A stretch of 64,000 nucleotides of DNA from Streptococcus cristatus ATCC 51100 (GCF_011612585.1 NZ_CP050133.1:1240001-1304000), one strand, 5' to 3'. Shown: positions 54,565-60,958, numbered from the stretch's first letter. Program-made: numbers and translations. The notes: generated from the letters alone by a model not told the origin.

Positions 54565-54620
54565 TTACACTATATATTGTGTATATTGTAGATTTTTCTC
54601 CTTTTTTACACAATATATTG
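54565..54620. promoter_or_regulatory. Two direct-repeat operators in the divergent control region
   Basis: TTACACTATATATTG (54565-54579) and TTACACAATATATTG (54606-54620) differ at one base and are 41 bp apart, about four helical turns. The first covers the leftward start site. The second covers the leftward -35 and touches the rightward -35. A repressor binding both would silence the two promoters together. Confidence 0.65.
54585..54613 (-). promoter_or_regulatory. Leftward promoter of the solitary-repeat RNA
   Basis: TTGTGT (54613-54608), 17-bp spacer, TACAAT (54590-54585) on the minus strand. Predicted start about 54578. Confidence 0.65.
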
Positions 54621-54646
54621 ACAAATATTGTTCTTTGGCATATAAT
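54618..54646 (+). promoter_or_regulatory. Consensus rightward promoter
   Basis: TTGACA (54618-54623), exactly 17 bp, TATAAT (54641-54646): a perfect sigma-A consensus. It drives the 98-residue protein gene. Confidence 0.9.
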
Positions 54647-54648
54647 AT

Positions 54649-54684
54649 ATTTTGACTAGGACCTCTCACCGTTTTAGTCAAAAT
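54649..54684 (+). promoter_or_regulatory. Stem-loop at the 5' end of the rightward message
   Basis: ATTTTGACTA (54649-54658) pairs with TAGTCAAAAT (54675-54684). It begins at the predicted transcript start, so it would be a 5'-terminal hairpin that could stabilise the RNA. No T-run follows, so it is not a terminator. Confidence 0.6.
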
Positions 54685-54707
54685 TTCAACAGAAAGGAGA
54701 TGAGTCT

Positions 54708-55004
54708 ATGGACACTAATCAAATTTTGATAACTTTTTTAACTTCATGCGTTCCTGCGTTTCTTGTTTATCTCGCAAATAAATATCAAACTGATTCCAAA
54801 ATAAGAGAATTAAAGGCACAATCTGAAAGCGAATTACAGAGACTTGAAAAAGAGCATGAATTAAAACTGGATGCTTTAAAACAAAGCCAGCAAGTAGATA
54901 TCACTTCAAAATTCCTTACAGGCGAAGTTGATTTCCAGAATATTGCTAGAGCTATTGATGGCATCACGGAGCTTCAAAAAGCCGTAGATAAGTTACCAAA
55001 ATAA
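54708..55004 (+). CDS. Small membrane-anchored coiled-coil protein
   Basis: A 98-residue protein: one membrane segment (about 7-25, ITFLTSCVPAFLVYLANKY), then a charged coiled coil (about 32-62, ELKAQSESELQRLEKEHELK) and a short C-terminal region. AAAGGAG lies 7 nt before the ATG. Such proteins are common in phages and integrative elements; no function is known to me. It has a perfect consensus promoter, so it may be made even in the dormant state unless repressed. Confidence 0.7.
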   Translation: MDTNQILITFLTSCVPAFLVYLANKYQTDSKIRELKAQSESELQRLEKEHELKLDALKQSQQVDITSKFLTGEVDFQNIARAIDGITELQKAVDKLPK

Positions 55005-55145
55005 TTTAATGAAAGCGGGGTGCTTACTCTGCTTTTTTAAAATTTTCAAAATCATTGAAAGTCCACAGACTAATCCAGCTAAATACCCTCGCCCATAGTC
55101 CGTCCTTAAGAATTTTAATAATTCAATTGCTTCTTCTTCAGTCAT
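54993..55145 (-). CDS. 50-residue hypothetical protein
   Basis: Starts MTEEEAIELLKFLRTDYGRG and continues with a short hydrophobic part (YLAGLVCGLSMILKIL). A perfect ribosome site (AAGGAGGTG, 6 nt spacing) supports translation. It is convergent with the 98-residue gene and overlaps its last 12 bp. It is divergent from the DUF4145 gene. Typical of small phage-element proteins; function unknown. Confidence 0.5.
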   Translation of the reverse strand: MTEEEAIELLKFLRTDYGRGYLAGLVCGLSMILKILKKQSKHPAFIKLFW

Positions 55146-55167
55146 ATTCTTCACCTCCTTTCAAATA

Positions 55168-55176
55168 TGGTATAAT
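55168..55176 (+). promoter_or_regulatory. Extended -10 promoter of the DUF4145 gene
   Basis: TG-G-TATAAT, 26 nt before the ATG. The -35 is weak (TCTTCA). Confidence 0.6.
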
Positions 55177-55202
55177 CGAAATCAAATGATTGGAGAAAAA
55201 TT

Positions 55203-55892
55203 ATGATAATTCGAGCACAAATAAACTCTTCTGTTTCTAGACCTGTAACCGTTGAAGATATCTGTCCAAATTGTAAAAAACCCACCAATCCAGATCTTGT
55301 GAACTCTTCTTATTTTTTTCTTAGAGAAGATGAAACAAGCTTGGTATTAACACTTAGATGCTTAGGTTGTAAGCACTTCTGGACAGAGGAGTTTATAGCT
55401 ACAAGATATTCAATCGATCACTACACCGAGAAATACGAAATCGAGCATATAAAAGTAATTCCTAATCTTCCTAGCGATATACCTATATCTGACGATGTAG
55501 AAATAGTTTCTCCAATTGGTAAGCAAATCTATGTCCAAGCACTGAAAGCTGAACATGAACAACTAGACCACATTGCAGGCATCGGATATCGAAAGGCACT
55601 TGAGTTTTTTGTTAAAGATTTCTCTATTGTTACGAATCCTGATGATGAAGAAAAAATCACTAAAATGTCATTAAAGCAAGTTATTGAAAAATATATCAAG
55701 GATGAAGATCTTAAAACATTTGCACTAGCATCTGCTTATATCGGTAATGACGAAGGTCATTACTATAGAAATAATCCTGATAAAGATTTTAAAGACCTAA
55801 AGAACTACCTGCACGGAGTTATTCACTACATGGAAATGAAACTCAATTTTCTTGATGCTCAAGAACTTGTGAATCGTTCAAAGAAATCTTAA
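55203..55892 (+). CDS. DUF4145-like protein with N-terminal zinc ribbon
   Basis: A 229-residue protein. Two CxxC pairs (CPNC at about 21-24, CLGC at about 53-56) suggest a zinc ribbon. The C-terminal part (IGYRKALEFFVKDF..., AYIGNDEGHYYRNNPDKDF) matches the DUF4145 pattern, which belongs to a HEPN-related group often seen with restriction, toxin or defence genes. No catalytic claim can be made. GGAGA precedes the ATG. It is in the same element as an Abi_2 HEPN protein. Confidence 0.65.
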   Translation: MIIRAQINSSVSRPVTVEDICPNCKKPTNPDLVNSSYFFLREDETSLVLTLRCLGCKHFWTEEFIATRYSIDHYTEKYEIEHIKVIPNLPSDIPISDDVEIVSPIGKQIYVQALKAEHEQLDHIAGIGYRKALEFFVKDFSIVTNPDDEEKITKMSLKQVIEKYIKDEDLKTFALASAYIGNDEGHYYRNNPDKDFKDLKNYLHGVIHYMEMKLNFLDAQELVNRSKKS

Positions 55893-55974
55893 AATCTAGT
55901 TCATCCAACTTCTCAGCAATATATGTCACGGTCCTCAATATTTCATTGAGGGCTGTTCTTTCTAGTTCGTTCAT
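55843..55974 (-). CDS. 43-residue hypothetical protein, antisense to the DUF4145 gene end
   Basis: Starts MNELERTALNEILRTVTYIA and is predicted helical. AAAGGAG lies 7 nt before the ATG. It overlaps the last 50 bp of the DUF4145 gene on the other strand. The inverted repeat CCTCAAT/ATTGAGG (55933-55951) inside it may instead be the terminator of the DUF4145 gene. So the ORF is uncertain. Confidence 0.4.
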   Translation of the reverse strand: MNELERTALNEILRTVTYIAEKLDELDFKISLNDSQVLEHQEN

Positions 55975-56044
55975 TTCCCTACTCCTTTCTCTTTTTTGCT
56001 CTTGGTTTTTTGTTATTTCCTTAAGCTTGATTTAATTATAATAT

Positions 56045-56150
56045 GATTTTTTCGTATTGTTAATGGTTTTTATCAAAAAATAGGATTTTTTCGTATTTTT
56101 GATTGTCTATCAATAAAAAATGATATATAATAGAATTATAAAAAATACGA
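56045..56150. promoter_or_regulatory. Repressor operators upstream of the CI-like gene
   Basis: GATTTTTTCGTATT occurs twice (56045-56058, 56084-56097), 39 bp apart, and the inverted form AAAAATACGA lies at 56141-56150, between the -10 and the ribosome site. They bracket the repressor promoter and are probably its own binding sites. They do not match the TTACAC operators at 54.6 kb. Confidence 0.65.
56103..56131 (+). promoter_or_regulatory. Promoter of the CI-like repressor gene
   Basis: TTGTCT (56103-56108), 17-bp spacer, TATAAT (56126-56131). Confidence 0.8.
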
Positions 56151-56161
56151 GGTAATCGTAA

Positions 56162-56935
56162 ATGGATGAAAAAAAACGAATGAAAATTATTGCTGAAAAT
56201 ATTACACACTTTAGAAAACAACGTGGTGTTACCCAAAAAGAGTTGGCTAAAGAAGTTGGAATTACAGCAAGTACTATGACAGACTATATGAAGTTAAGAA
56301 GCGCTCCTTCATTTGGTGTTATCCAAAAACTAGCTGATTATTTCGGTGTTAAAAAATCAGATATAGATACCACTTTCAAAGAAGAAGCCTCCTCCCTCCC
56401 AGACGCTCCAGATTCGCTCGCGCAGCAGATAATGGACAAAGTAGTACAATTAACCACCCCAAATAAAAGAATCGTTCTACGAACCTCTGAGGAGCTTTGG
56501 GAGAGTCAAAAAGCAGGCAGCAAAACTTATAGACAGACAAACGAAGTATCGGAAGTCATTCAGCTTTATAGTTACGACTACTACGACCACCCAGCTTCTG
56601 CAGGTACAGGGCAGTATTTGAACGATGTACGAGTGGAACAGATTGAGCTGCCAGTAGATATCGATGCTGACTTTGTTATCCCGATTAAAGGTGATTCCAT
56701 GGAACCTGACTATCACGATGGTGACCTAGTATTTATTCAGACCAGCGTAGATTTGAATAACGGCGTTATAGGCGTATTCAACTATAACGGCGATGCCTAT
56801 ATCAAGCAGCTTGTCATCGACAAAGACCAAGCTTACTTACACAGTTTAAATCCAGCCTATAAAGACATGCCGATCACACCAGAAACAGACTTCCGAATTA
56901 TCGGCGAAGTCGTGGATTTGTATAGAGAGAAATAA
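56162..56935 (+). CDS. CI/LexA-like phage repressor (XRE HTH + S24 peptidase)
   Basis: A 257-residue protein. HTH at about 12-66 (FRKQRGVTQKELAKEVGITASTMTDY...), linker, then an S24 autopeptidase domain. The probable self-cleavage site is Ala-Gly in HPASAGTG (about 143-150), the catalytic Ser in KGDSMEPDYHDGD (about 180), and the Lys in GDAYIKQL (about 218). It would be cleaved after RecA activation in the SOS response, inducing the element. Own promoter and operators lie upstream. The regulated lytic genes are no longer present. Confidence 0.9.
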   Translation: MDEKKRMKIIAENITHFRKQRGVTQKELAKEVGITASTMTDYMKLRSAPSFGVIQKLADYFGVKKSDIDTTFKEEASSLPDAPDSLAQQIMDKVVQLTTPNKRIVLRTSEELWESQKAGSKTYRQTNEVSEVIQLYSYDYYDHPASAGTGQYLNDVRVEQIELPVDIDADFVIPIKGDSMEPDYHDGDLVFIQTSVDLNNGVIGVFNYNGDAYIKQLVIDKDQAYLHSLNPAYKDMPITPETDFRIIGEVVDLYREK

Positions 56936-56986
56936 GAATATTATTTTTTAAAATATTAAAGATTTTATTTAAAAAATAAAAAACAG

Positions 56987-57015
56987 TTGACTTTTTTAAA
57001 AAAAACATTTAGAAT
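56987..57015 (+). promoter_or_regulatory. Promoter of the RNA-Abi unit
   Basis: TTGACT (56987-56992), exactly 17 bp, TAGAAT (57010-57015). Predicted start about 57022. Confidence 0.85.
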
Positions 57016-57021
57016 GAATTT

Positions 57022-57101
57022 ATTAGAGAAAAAGCGTCGGGATCTCTACGGGGACCGATACGGGAAAACTCCTTCATTCTAAATAGAATGGGGGAGTTTT
57101 T
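57022..57101 (+). ncRNA. Candidate small structured RNA, possible RNA antitoxin of the Abi protein
   Basis: From its own promoter to the terminator lies about 80 nt without an ORF. Core hairpin: CGTCGG (57035-57040) pairs with CCG and ACG (57055-57057, 57060-57062, AT bulge), and TCTC (57043-57046) pairs with GGGA (57051-57054) around a TACG tetraloop closed by C-G, a very stable UNCG-type loop. GAGA at 57026-57029 could pair alternatively with TCTC. TACGGG occurs twice. The layout promoter-RNA-terminator-toxin is that of type III toxin-antitoxin loci. Confidence 0.6.
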
Positions 57102-57103
57102 TT
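57065..57103 (+). terminator. Terminator whose 3' arm is the Abi ribosome-binding site
   Basis: AAAACTCCTTCATTCT (57065-57080) pairs with AGAATGGGGGAGTTTT (57085-57100), 16 bp with two G-U pairs, loop AAAT, then a T-run to 57103. GGGGGAG (57090-57096) is also the Shine-Dalgarno, and the TTG start (57102-57104) begins in the T-run. Confidence 0.88.
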
Positions 57104-58052
57104 GAAGCCATTTAAAACAATCGAGGAACAAATCGCAACACTAAAAAGCAGAGGGTTATCCCTTACAGATGAATCTAAAGCAGCTAAGTACCTGCTAAGT
57201 AACAATTACTACAATATTATCAATGGATACAGTAAGTTTTTTCAACACCCTGGTACTGACATTTATATTGACGGTGTCACATTTGACGAAGTTTCAAGTC
57301 TCTATACATTTGACAAAGATGTAAAACGAGCCATTTTACAAGCTATTCTTGAAGCTGAACACCATATCAAGTCAATTACTGCTCACAGATTCGCCGAAGC
57401 CTATCCTGGTCAAAAATACGCCTATCTAAACACCAATTCTTATGCAGATAATAAAATATTAGACGTGGGATTTATTGTATCAAAGCTATCCAAAATCATA
57501 AACACAAACAAGCGATACAGAGGAAATTCAATTCACCACTACGCACATACTCATTCAGATGTCCCAATCTGGGTACTAACTGATTATCTAGAGTTTGGAG
57601 ATTTACGCACGATTGTTGAAAACCTACCGAATTCACTCCAAAATGAAATCGCACGGGATTTAGTAAGTTTTATAAGCACAAACGTACCTAACTTTAACGA
57701 TGTTTTCCCACCAGAAACCTTGATATCTTTTCTAAAAAATATTAACGAGGTACGAAACAAATGCGCTCACAATAATCGCTTATTAAACTTCAGATGTCGT
57801 TCCAATAGTACGTTTTGGGAAACGATTCATAACGAAGAGATCTTGATGGGAGATGACAGTAGAAAAACTGTATATTCAACAATTATTAGCCTTCAATGCT
57901 TTATCAGTAGAGCAGAATTCAACATTTTGTGGAATTCTCTTAGAAAGAAAGTTATCAAACTAGAGAAAAAGCTGCCTTCTATAGACATCAATGTAATCAA
58001 CCAGTCTTTAGGATTTCCTGATGACTGGCACCGTAATGAACCAAGAGTATAA
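57102..58052 (+). CDS. Abi_2 (AbiD/AbiF-type) abortive-infection protein with HEPN motif
   Basis: A 316-residue protein. The start KPFKTIEEQIATLKSRGL and the IINGYSKFF, LEAEHHIKS and VPIWVLTDYLEFGDL blocks are typical of Abi_2 (PF07751). EVRNKCAHNNRL near 215-226 is the RxxxxH catalytic motif of HEPN ribonucleases, so the protein probably cleaves RNA when triggered by phage. The TTG start at 57102 is the only plausible one, because homologous sequence begins right there. The start and the ribosome site are locked in a terminator hairpin, so little protein should be made without read-through. Confidence 0.85.
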   Translation: MKPFKTIEEQIATLKSRGLSLTDESKAAKYLLSNNYYNIINGYSKFFQHPGTDIYIDGVTFDEVSSLYTFDKDVKRAILQAILEAEHHIKSITAHRFAEAYPGQKYAYLNTNSYADNKILDVGFIVSKLSKIINTNKRYRGNSIHHYAHTHSDVPIWVLTDYLEFGDLRTIVENLPNSLQNEIARDLVSFISTNVPNFNDVFPPETLISFLKNINEVRNKCAHNNRLLNFRCRSNSTFWETIHNEEILMGDDSRKTVYSTIISLQCFISRAEFNILWNSLRKKVIKLEKKLPSIDINVINQSLGFPDDWHRNEPRV

Positions 58053-58098
58053 ATTAAAACCAGCTATTTCCAAAATGGAAATAATTCAAACAAAAAAG

Positions 58099-58136
58099 CC
58101 CCACGCTCTCAAACTTCGGCGAGTCTGAGCGTGGGG
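58099..58136 (+). terminator. Strong hairpin after the Abi gene
   Basis: CCCCACGCTC (58099-58108) pairs perfectly with GAGCGTGGGG (58127-58136), and an inner CTCAAAC...GCGAG part is possible. No T-run follows on the plus strand, but AAAAAA precedes it (T-run on the minus strand). Could terminate or protect the Abi message. Confidence 0.55.
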
Positions 58137-58144
58137 AAAGCTAG

Positions 58145-58180
58145 TATAGTAAAAGGCATTAAAAAGCCTCTTTTACTATA
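58145..58180. repeat. Second inverted repeat before the integrase
   Basis: TATAGTAAAAGGC (58145-58157) pairs with GCC and TTTTACTATA (58166-58180, 2-nt bulge). Followed by CCTATTTTAT. Terminator or integrase arm-site region. Confidence 0.5.
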
Positions 58181-58213
58181 CCTATTTTATCAAAAAATGA
58201 GGTGAAAAACAAG

Positions 58214-59304
58214 ATGGCATACTTTAGAAAAAGAGAAAATGGCTGGGAATATCGCATCTCTTATAAAACCCCTGACGGAAAGTACAAGCAAAAATCAAAA
58301 TCGGGTTTTAAAGACCAAAGCCTTGGCCAATCAAGCAGCTATAGAGGCTGAGAGAGCTCTACAAAACGATATTTATATTGATGATAAGATAACTCTTTTA
58401 GATTACTTTAAAAAATGGTCAGAGATACACAAAAAGCCAAATGTTTCAGCTATAACCTGGAAAAGTTATGAGAACACCTACAAAAAGATTAAATTATATT
58501 TTAAAGATACAAGACTAAATAAAATAACAAGCAGCATGTATCAAGAAATCATCAACAGATATGCTCAGACACACGCTCAGGAAACCGTAGAAAAATTTAA
58601 CGTTCATGTCAAGGCAGCAGTTTCTATGGCGGTTTACGAAGGGCTGATTCCTAGAAATTTCTGCACATTCTCAAAAGTCAACTCTCAAAACAAAGGAATT
58701 GCAACAGAAACTAAATTTCTTGAGGCTGAGGAGTACCTTAAACTACTTGAGATTACTAGCCAAAAAATAGAATACCAATCCTACTTTATTCTTTATATCA
58801 TTGCTGTGACTGGAGTTCGATTTGGTGAATGCCTTGGATTTACTTGGGACGATATAGACAAGCAAGCAAAGACCATATCTGTCAATAAAACATGGGATTA
58901 TCATAATAATACTGGCTTCAAACCCACTAAAACCAAAAGCAGCATCCGAAAAATCCCGCTCGATCAACACACACTATTCTTGCTAGAAAAGTACAAAAAA
59001 AATTACTGAGAAAAAAAATGATGAAAATCGCATTTTCTCAAAAATATCTAATAACGGAGTCAATAAGACTCTGAGAAAGATTGTAGGCAGAAATGTCCAT
59101 GCTCATTCTCTCAGACACACATACGCTTCCTACCTCATTTCTAAGGAAGTAGACCTTATTTCCATTTCCAAAGTTTTGGGCCATGAAAATCTAACAATTA
59201 CACTGGAAGTCTATACCCATCGTTTAGAACAACAAGAAGAAAAAAATCATAATCGAATAAGAAATATTTTCGAAACTTTTAGGGTGGATTTAGGGCAAAT
59301 ATAA
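58214..59304 (+). pseudogene. int: Tyrosine recombinase (phage integrase), two frameshifts
   Basis: GAGGTG precedes the ATG at 58214. Frame 1 gives MAYFRKRENGWEYRISYKTP up to KSGFK, then one extra base near 58312 shifts the frame. The main frame continues TKALANQAAIEAERALQND through the SAM-like core-binding domain to GVRFGECLGF (catalytic Arg). A run of eight A (58994-59001) needs a ninth to continue. The last part holds HSLRHTYAS (His, Arg), LGHENLTIT (His) and VYTH (nucleophile Tyr) and ends at 59304. All catalytic residues survive, so inactivation is recent. Confidence 0.9.
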
Positions 59305-59306
59305 CA

Positions 59307-59331
59307 AAAACCCTTGTTAATCAAGGGTTTT
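59307..59331. terminator. Bidirectional terminator between int and tRNA-Arg
   Basis: AAAACCCTTG (59307-59316) with CAAGGGTTTT (59322-59331), with A and T runs on either side. It can end both the integrase and the rplS-tRNA transcript. Confidence 0.8.
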
Positions 59332-59344
59332 AAGTATTGTTTAA

Positions 59345-59416
59345 TGTCCCCTGCCGGAATCGAACCAGCAACTACTCCTTAGGAGGGAGTTGTTATATCC
59401 ATTGAACTAAGGGGAC
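59345..59416 (-). tRNA. tRNA-Arg (anticodon CCT)
   Basis: The minus strand folds into a cloverleaf: acceptor GTCCCCT/AGGGGAC with discriminator A, D arm GTTCAATGGATATAAC, anticodon stem ACTCC/GGAGT with loop CTCCTAA (anticodon CCT), T arm GCTGG-TTCGATT-CCGGC. CCA is not encoded. It lies 40 bp downstream of rplS on the same strand. Its 3' end faces the integrase, the usual attachment target. Confidence 0.95.
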
Positions 59417-59456
59417 TAGAGAAAAACTCTGCCAAGTGACAGAGTCATTTCTGATA

Positions 59457-59804
59457 TTAACGACGGATTTCTTTGATACGCGCTGCCTTACCTTGCAATG
59501 CACGAAGGTAGTACAATTTAGCACGACGAACTTTACCGTAACGAACGACTTCAATCTTGTCAACACGTGGAGTGTGGATTGGGAAAGTACGTTCAACACC
59601 TACACCGTTAGAGATTTTACGAACTGTGTAGTTTTCTGAGATACCAGCACCTTTACGAGCGATAACGACACCTTCAAAGATCTGGATACGTTCGCGAGTT
59701 CCTTCGACAACTTTCGCGTGAACGCGAACAGTGTCACCAGGACGGAATGCAGGGATATCTGAGCGAAGTTGACCTTCAGTCAAGCTTTGGATTAATGGAT
59801 TCAT
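59457..59804 (-). CDS. rplS: 50S ribosomal protein L19
   Basis: A 115-residue protein, [41 protein letters not shown] and [20 protein letters not shown], standard for L19. It lies at the 30S-50S interface. tRNA-Arg follows on the same strand. Confidence 0.98.
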   Translation of the reverse strand: MNPLIQSLTEGQLRSDIPAFRPGDTVRVHAKVVEGTRERIQIFEGVVIARKGAGISENYTVRKISNGVGVERTFPIHTPRVDKIEVVRYGKVRRAKLYYLRALQGKAARIKEIRR

Positions 59805-59922
59805 TTTTTCTCCTATCTTACTAATCTTGTAGTTCTAGACAACAGCGGATTAGCCGTTTTTTTAGTGCATCCATTTATGCACAAAGTATATTATATCAAA
59901 ATTCTAGCAAAAGTAAAGATTT

Positions 59923-60249
59923 TTAGATAAAAATTCCTAAAAGAATGGCTAAAAATCCTATAAGGTAAGTCAGCATTAAATAGAGGCTAAACTTTTTCTT
60001 ATCTGAGAACAGCTCTGCTAATTCCGCATTAAAAGTGGAAAGAGTTGTTAAACCGCCACAGAAGCCTGTTGCCAATATGCTATACAGCTGTTTATTTTGG
60101 ATATGATTATAAACATATCCAATCACAAAGGCTCCCAGTACATTAGCCATCAAGGTGCCTATTGGCAAAGACGCTCTGCTATTAATCTTAGAAAAAAAGT
60201 AACGGACAAGAGCTCCTAGACCGCAAGCAATGAGCAAAAACCAAATCAT
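59923..60249 (-). CDS. crcB: Fluoride channel CrcB/Fluc, copy 2
   Basis: A 108-residue four-helix membrane protein: GLGALVRYFFSK, GTLMANVLGAFVIGY, TGFCGGLTTLSTFNAELAEL. The Asn and the Phe-containing GGLTTLSTF motif are conserved in fluoride channels. AAGGAAGGTG precedes the ATG at 60249; the longer open frame is antisense-like noise. It overlaps the first crcB by 4 bp. Pairs of crcB genes make antiparallel heterodimers in many Gram-positives. Confidence 0.9.
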   Translation of the reverse strand: MIWFLLIACGLGALVRYFFSKINSRASLPIGTLMANVLGAFVIGYVYNHIQNKQLYSILATGFCGGLTTLSTFNAELAELFSDKKKFSLYLMLTYLIGFLAILLGIFI

Positions 60250-60620
60250 GCGGTCACCTTCCTTCCAGCCCATAAGGCAATGCAAAGGCTGCCGCCGATA
60301 CTCAAGGCAAGATATACGATCAATTCTGGATAATGGCCTAAATCCAGCAATTTGAGCGAATCTAATAGAAGACCTGAAAAAGTTGTCAAGCCGCCACAAA
60401 ATCCCGTCGACAAAGCCAATAATAAACGCTTGGAAACTTGCTTGCGACTGAGATAACCTTTAACCAAATAGACTAACAAGAAAGTTCCTAAGTAGTTGAC
60501 CAAAAGTGTCGCTAGCGGAAAATGTTCCGTAAATGTGAAAAAGGATGAGCATTGATAACGAAGTAAGCCGCCTAGCATAGCTCCCAAGAAGATTGCTAAA
60601 GAATTTTTTACTTCACTCAT
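60246..60620 (-). CDS. crcB: Fluoride channel CrcB/Fluc, copy 1
   Basis: A 124-residue four-helix protein: GAMLGGLLRYQCSSFF, ATLLVNYLGTFLLVYLV, TGFCGGLTTFSGLLLDSLKL. Together with copy 2 it should form the channel that expels fluoride. It overlaps the chorismate mutase gene by 4 bp. I see no fluoride riboswitch upstream of the unit. Confidence 0.9.
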   Translation of the reverse strand: MSEVKNSLAIFLGAMLGGLLRYQCSSFFTFTEHFPLATLLVNYLGTFLLVYLVKGYLSRKQVSKRLLLALSTGFCGGLTTFSGLLLDSLKLLDLGHYPELIVYLALSIGGSLCIALWAGRKVTA

Positions 60621-60883
60621 CTTATTTGCTTCTCCTGAAAAGCACGTGAATGCTTTAGGATGTCCGCAAAGGTCGCAAGAATCGTTTCTTGATAGTCCTT
60701 ATTTTCAATCTTGCTCGCAACTCTAGCAAAAATCCTTTCTTCTCGTTTAGGATCTGCGACGGCCTTCCCAGTTGATTTTTTAACAGCCACAACTTGGCCG
60801 ACCAGATTCATGCGTTTCTCCAGTAAAACAACGAGTGCATCATCTACTTGGTCAATTTCCTGTCTAATTTCCTCTAGCTTCAT
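60617..60883 (-). CDS. Chorismate mutase, AroQ type
   Basis: An 88-residue all-helical protein, MKLEEIRQEIDQVDDALVVL with LEKRMNLVGQVVAVKKSTGK, the AroQ pattern with its catalytic Arg and Lys residues. It converts chorismate to prephenate. It heads a unit with the two crcB genes. The ribosome site is AAGGGGGGAAG. Confidence 0.9.
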   Translation of the reverse strand: MKLEEIRQEIDQVDDALVVLLEKRMNLVGQVVAVKKSTGKAVADPKREERIFARVASKIENKDYQETILATFADILKHSRAFQEKQIR

Positions 60884-60908
60884 CTACTTCCCCCCTTATA
60901 TGCTATCT

Positions 60909-60917
60909 ATCATAGCA
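60909..60917 (-). promoter_or_regulatory. Extended -10 promoter of the chorismate mutase-crcB unit
   Basis: TG-C-TATGAT on the minus strand, about 27 nt before the ATG. Confidence 0.6.
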
Positions 60918-60958
60918 AAAAATAGTAAAATGTTCTAGTTTTATCCTAAATAAAAAAG

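Larger units (their letters stand above)
54300..59344. mobile_element. Degenerate integrated element (phage or island remnant) at tRNA-Arg(CCT)
   Basis: About 5 kb of AT-rich accessory DNA lies between the conserved amino-acid ABC operon and tRNA-Arg. Contents are a solitary CRISPR repeat RNA unit, small phage-type ORFs, a DUF4145 protein, a cleavable repressor, an Abi_2 protein with an RNA element, and a frameshifted tyrosine integrase next to the 3' end of the tRNA. No structural, replication or conjugation genes are left. I could not find a second copy of the tRNA 3' end at the left border, so the left limit is approximate. Confidence 0.75.

Noticed and set aside
54264..54710. Left attachment site matching the tRNA-Arg 3' end
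   Set aside because: No stretch similar to TGTCCCCTGCCGG is present. The border is either decayed or elsewhere.
58985..59010. Programmed ribosomal frameshift in the integrase
   Set aside because: The A-run is slippery, but another independent frameshift upstream and the lack of a stimulatory structure make simple decay more likely.
60250..60399. Longer N-terminus of the second crcB
   Set aside because: It would overlap the first crcB by about 150 bp in another frame. The ATGA-coupled start at 60249 gives a standard protein.
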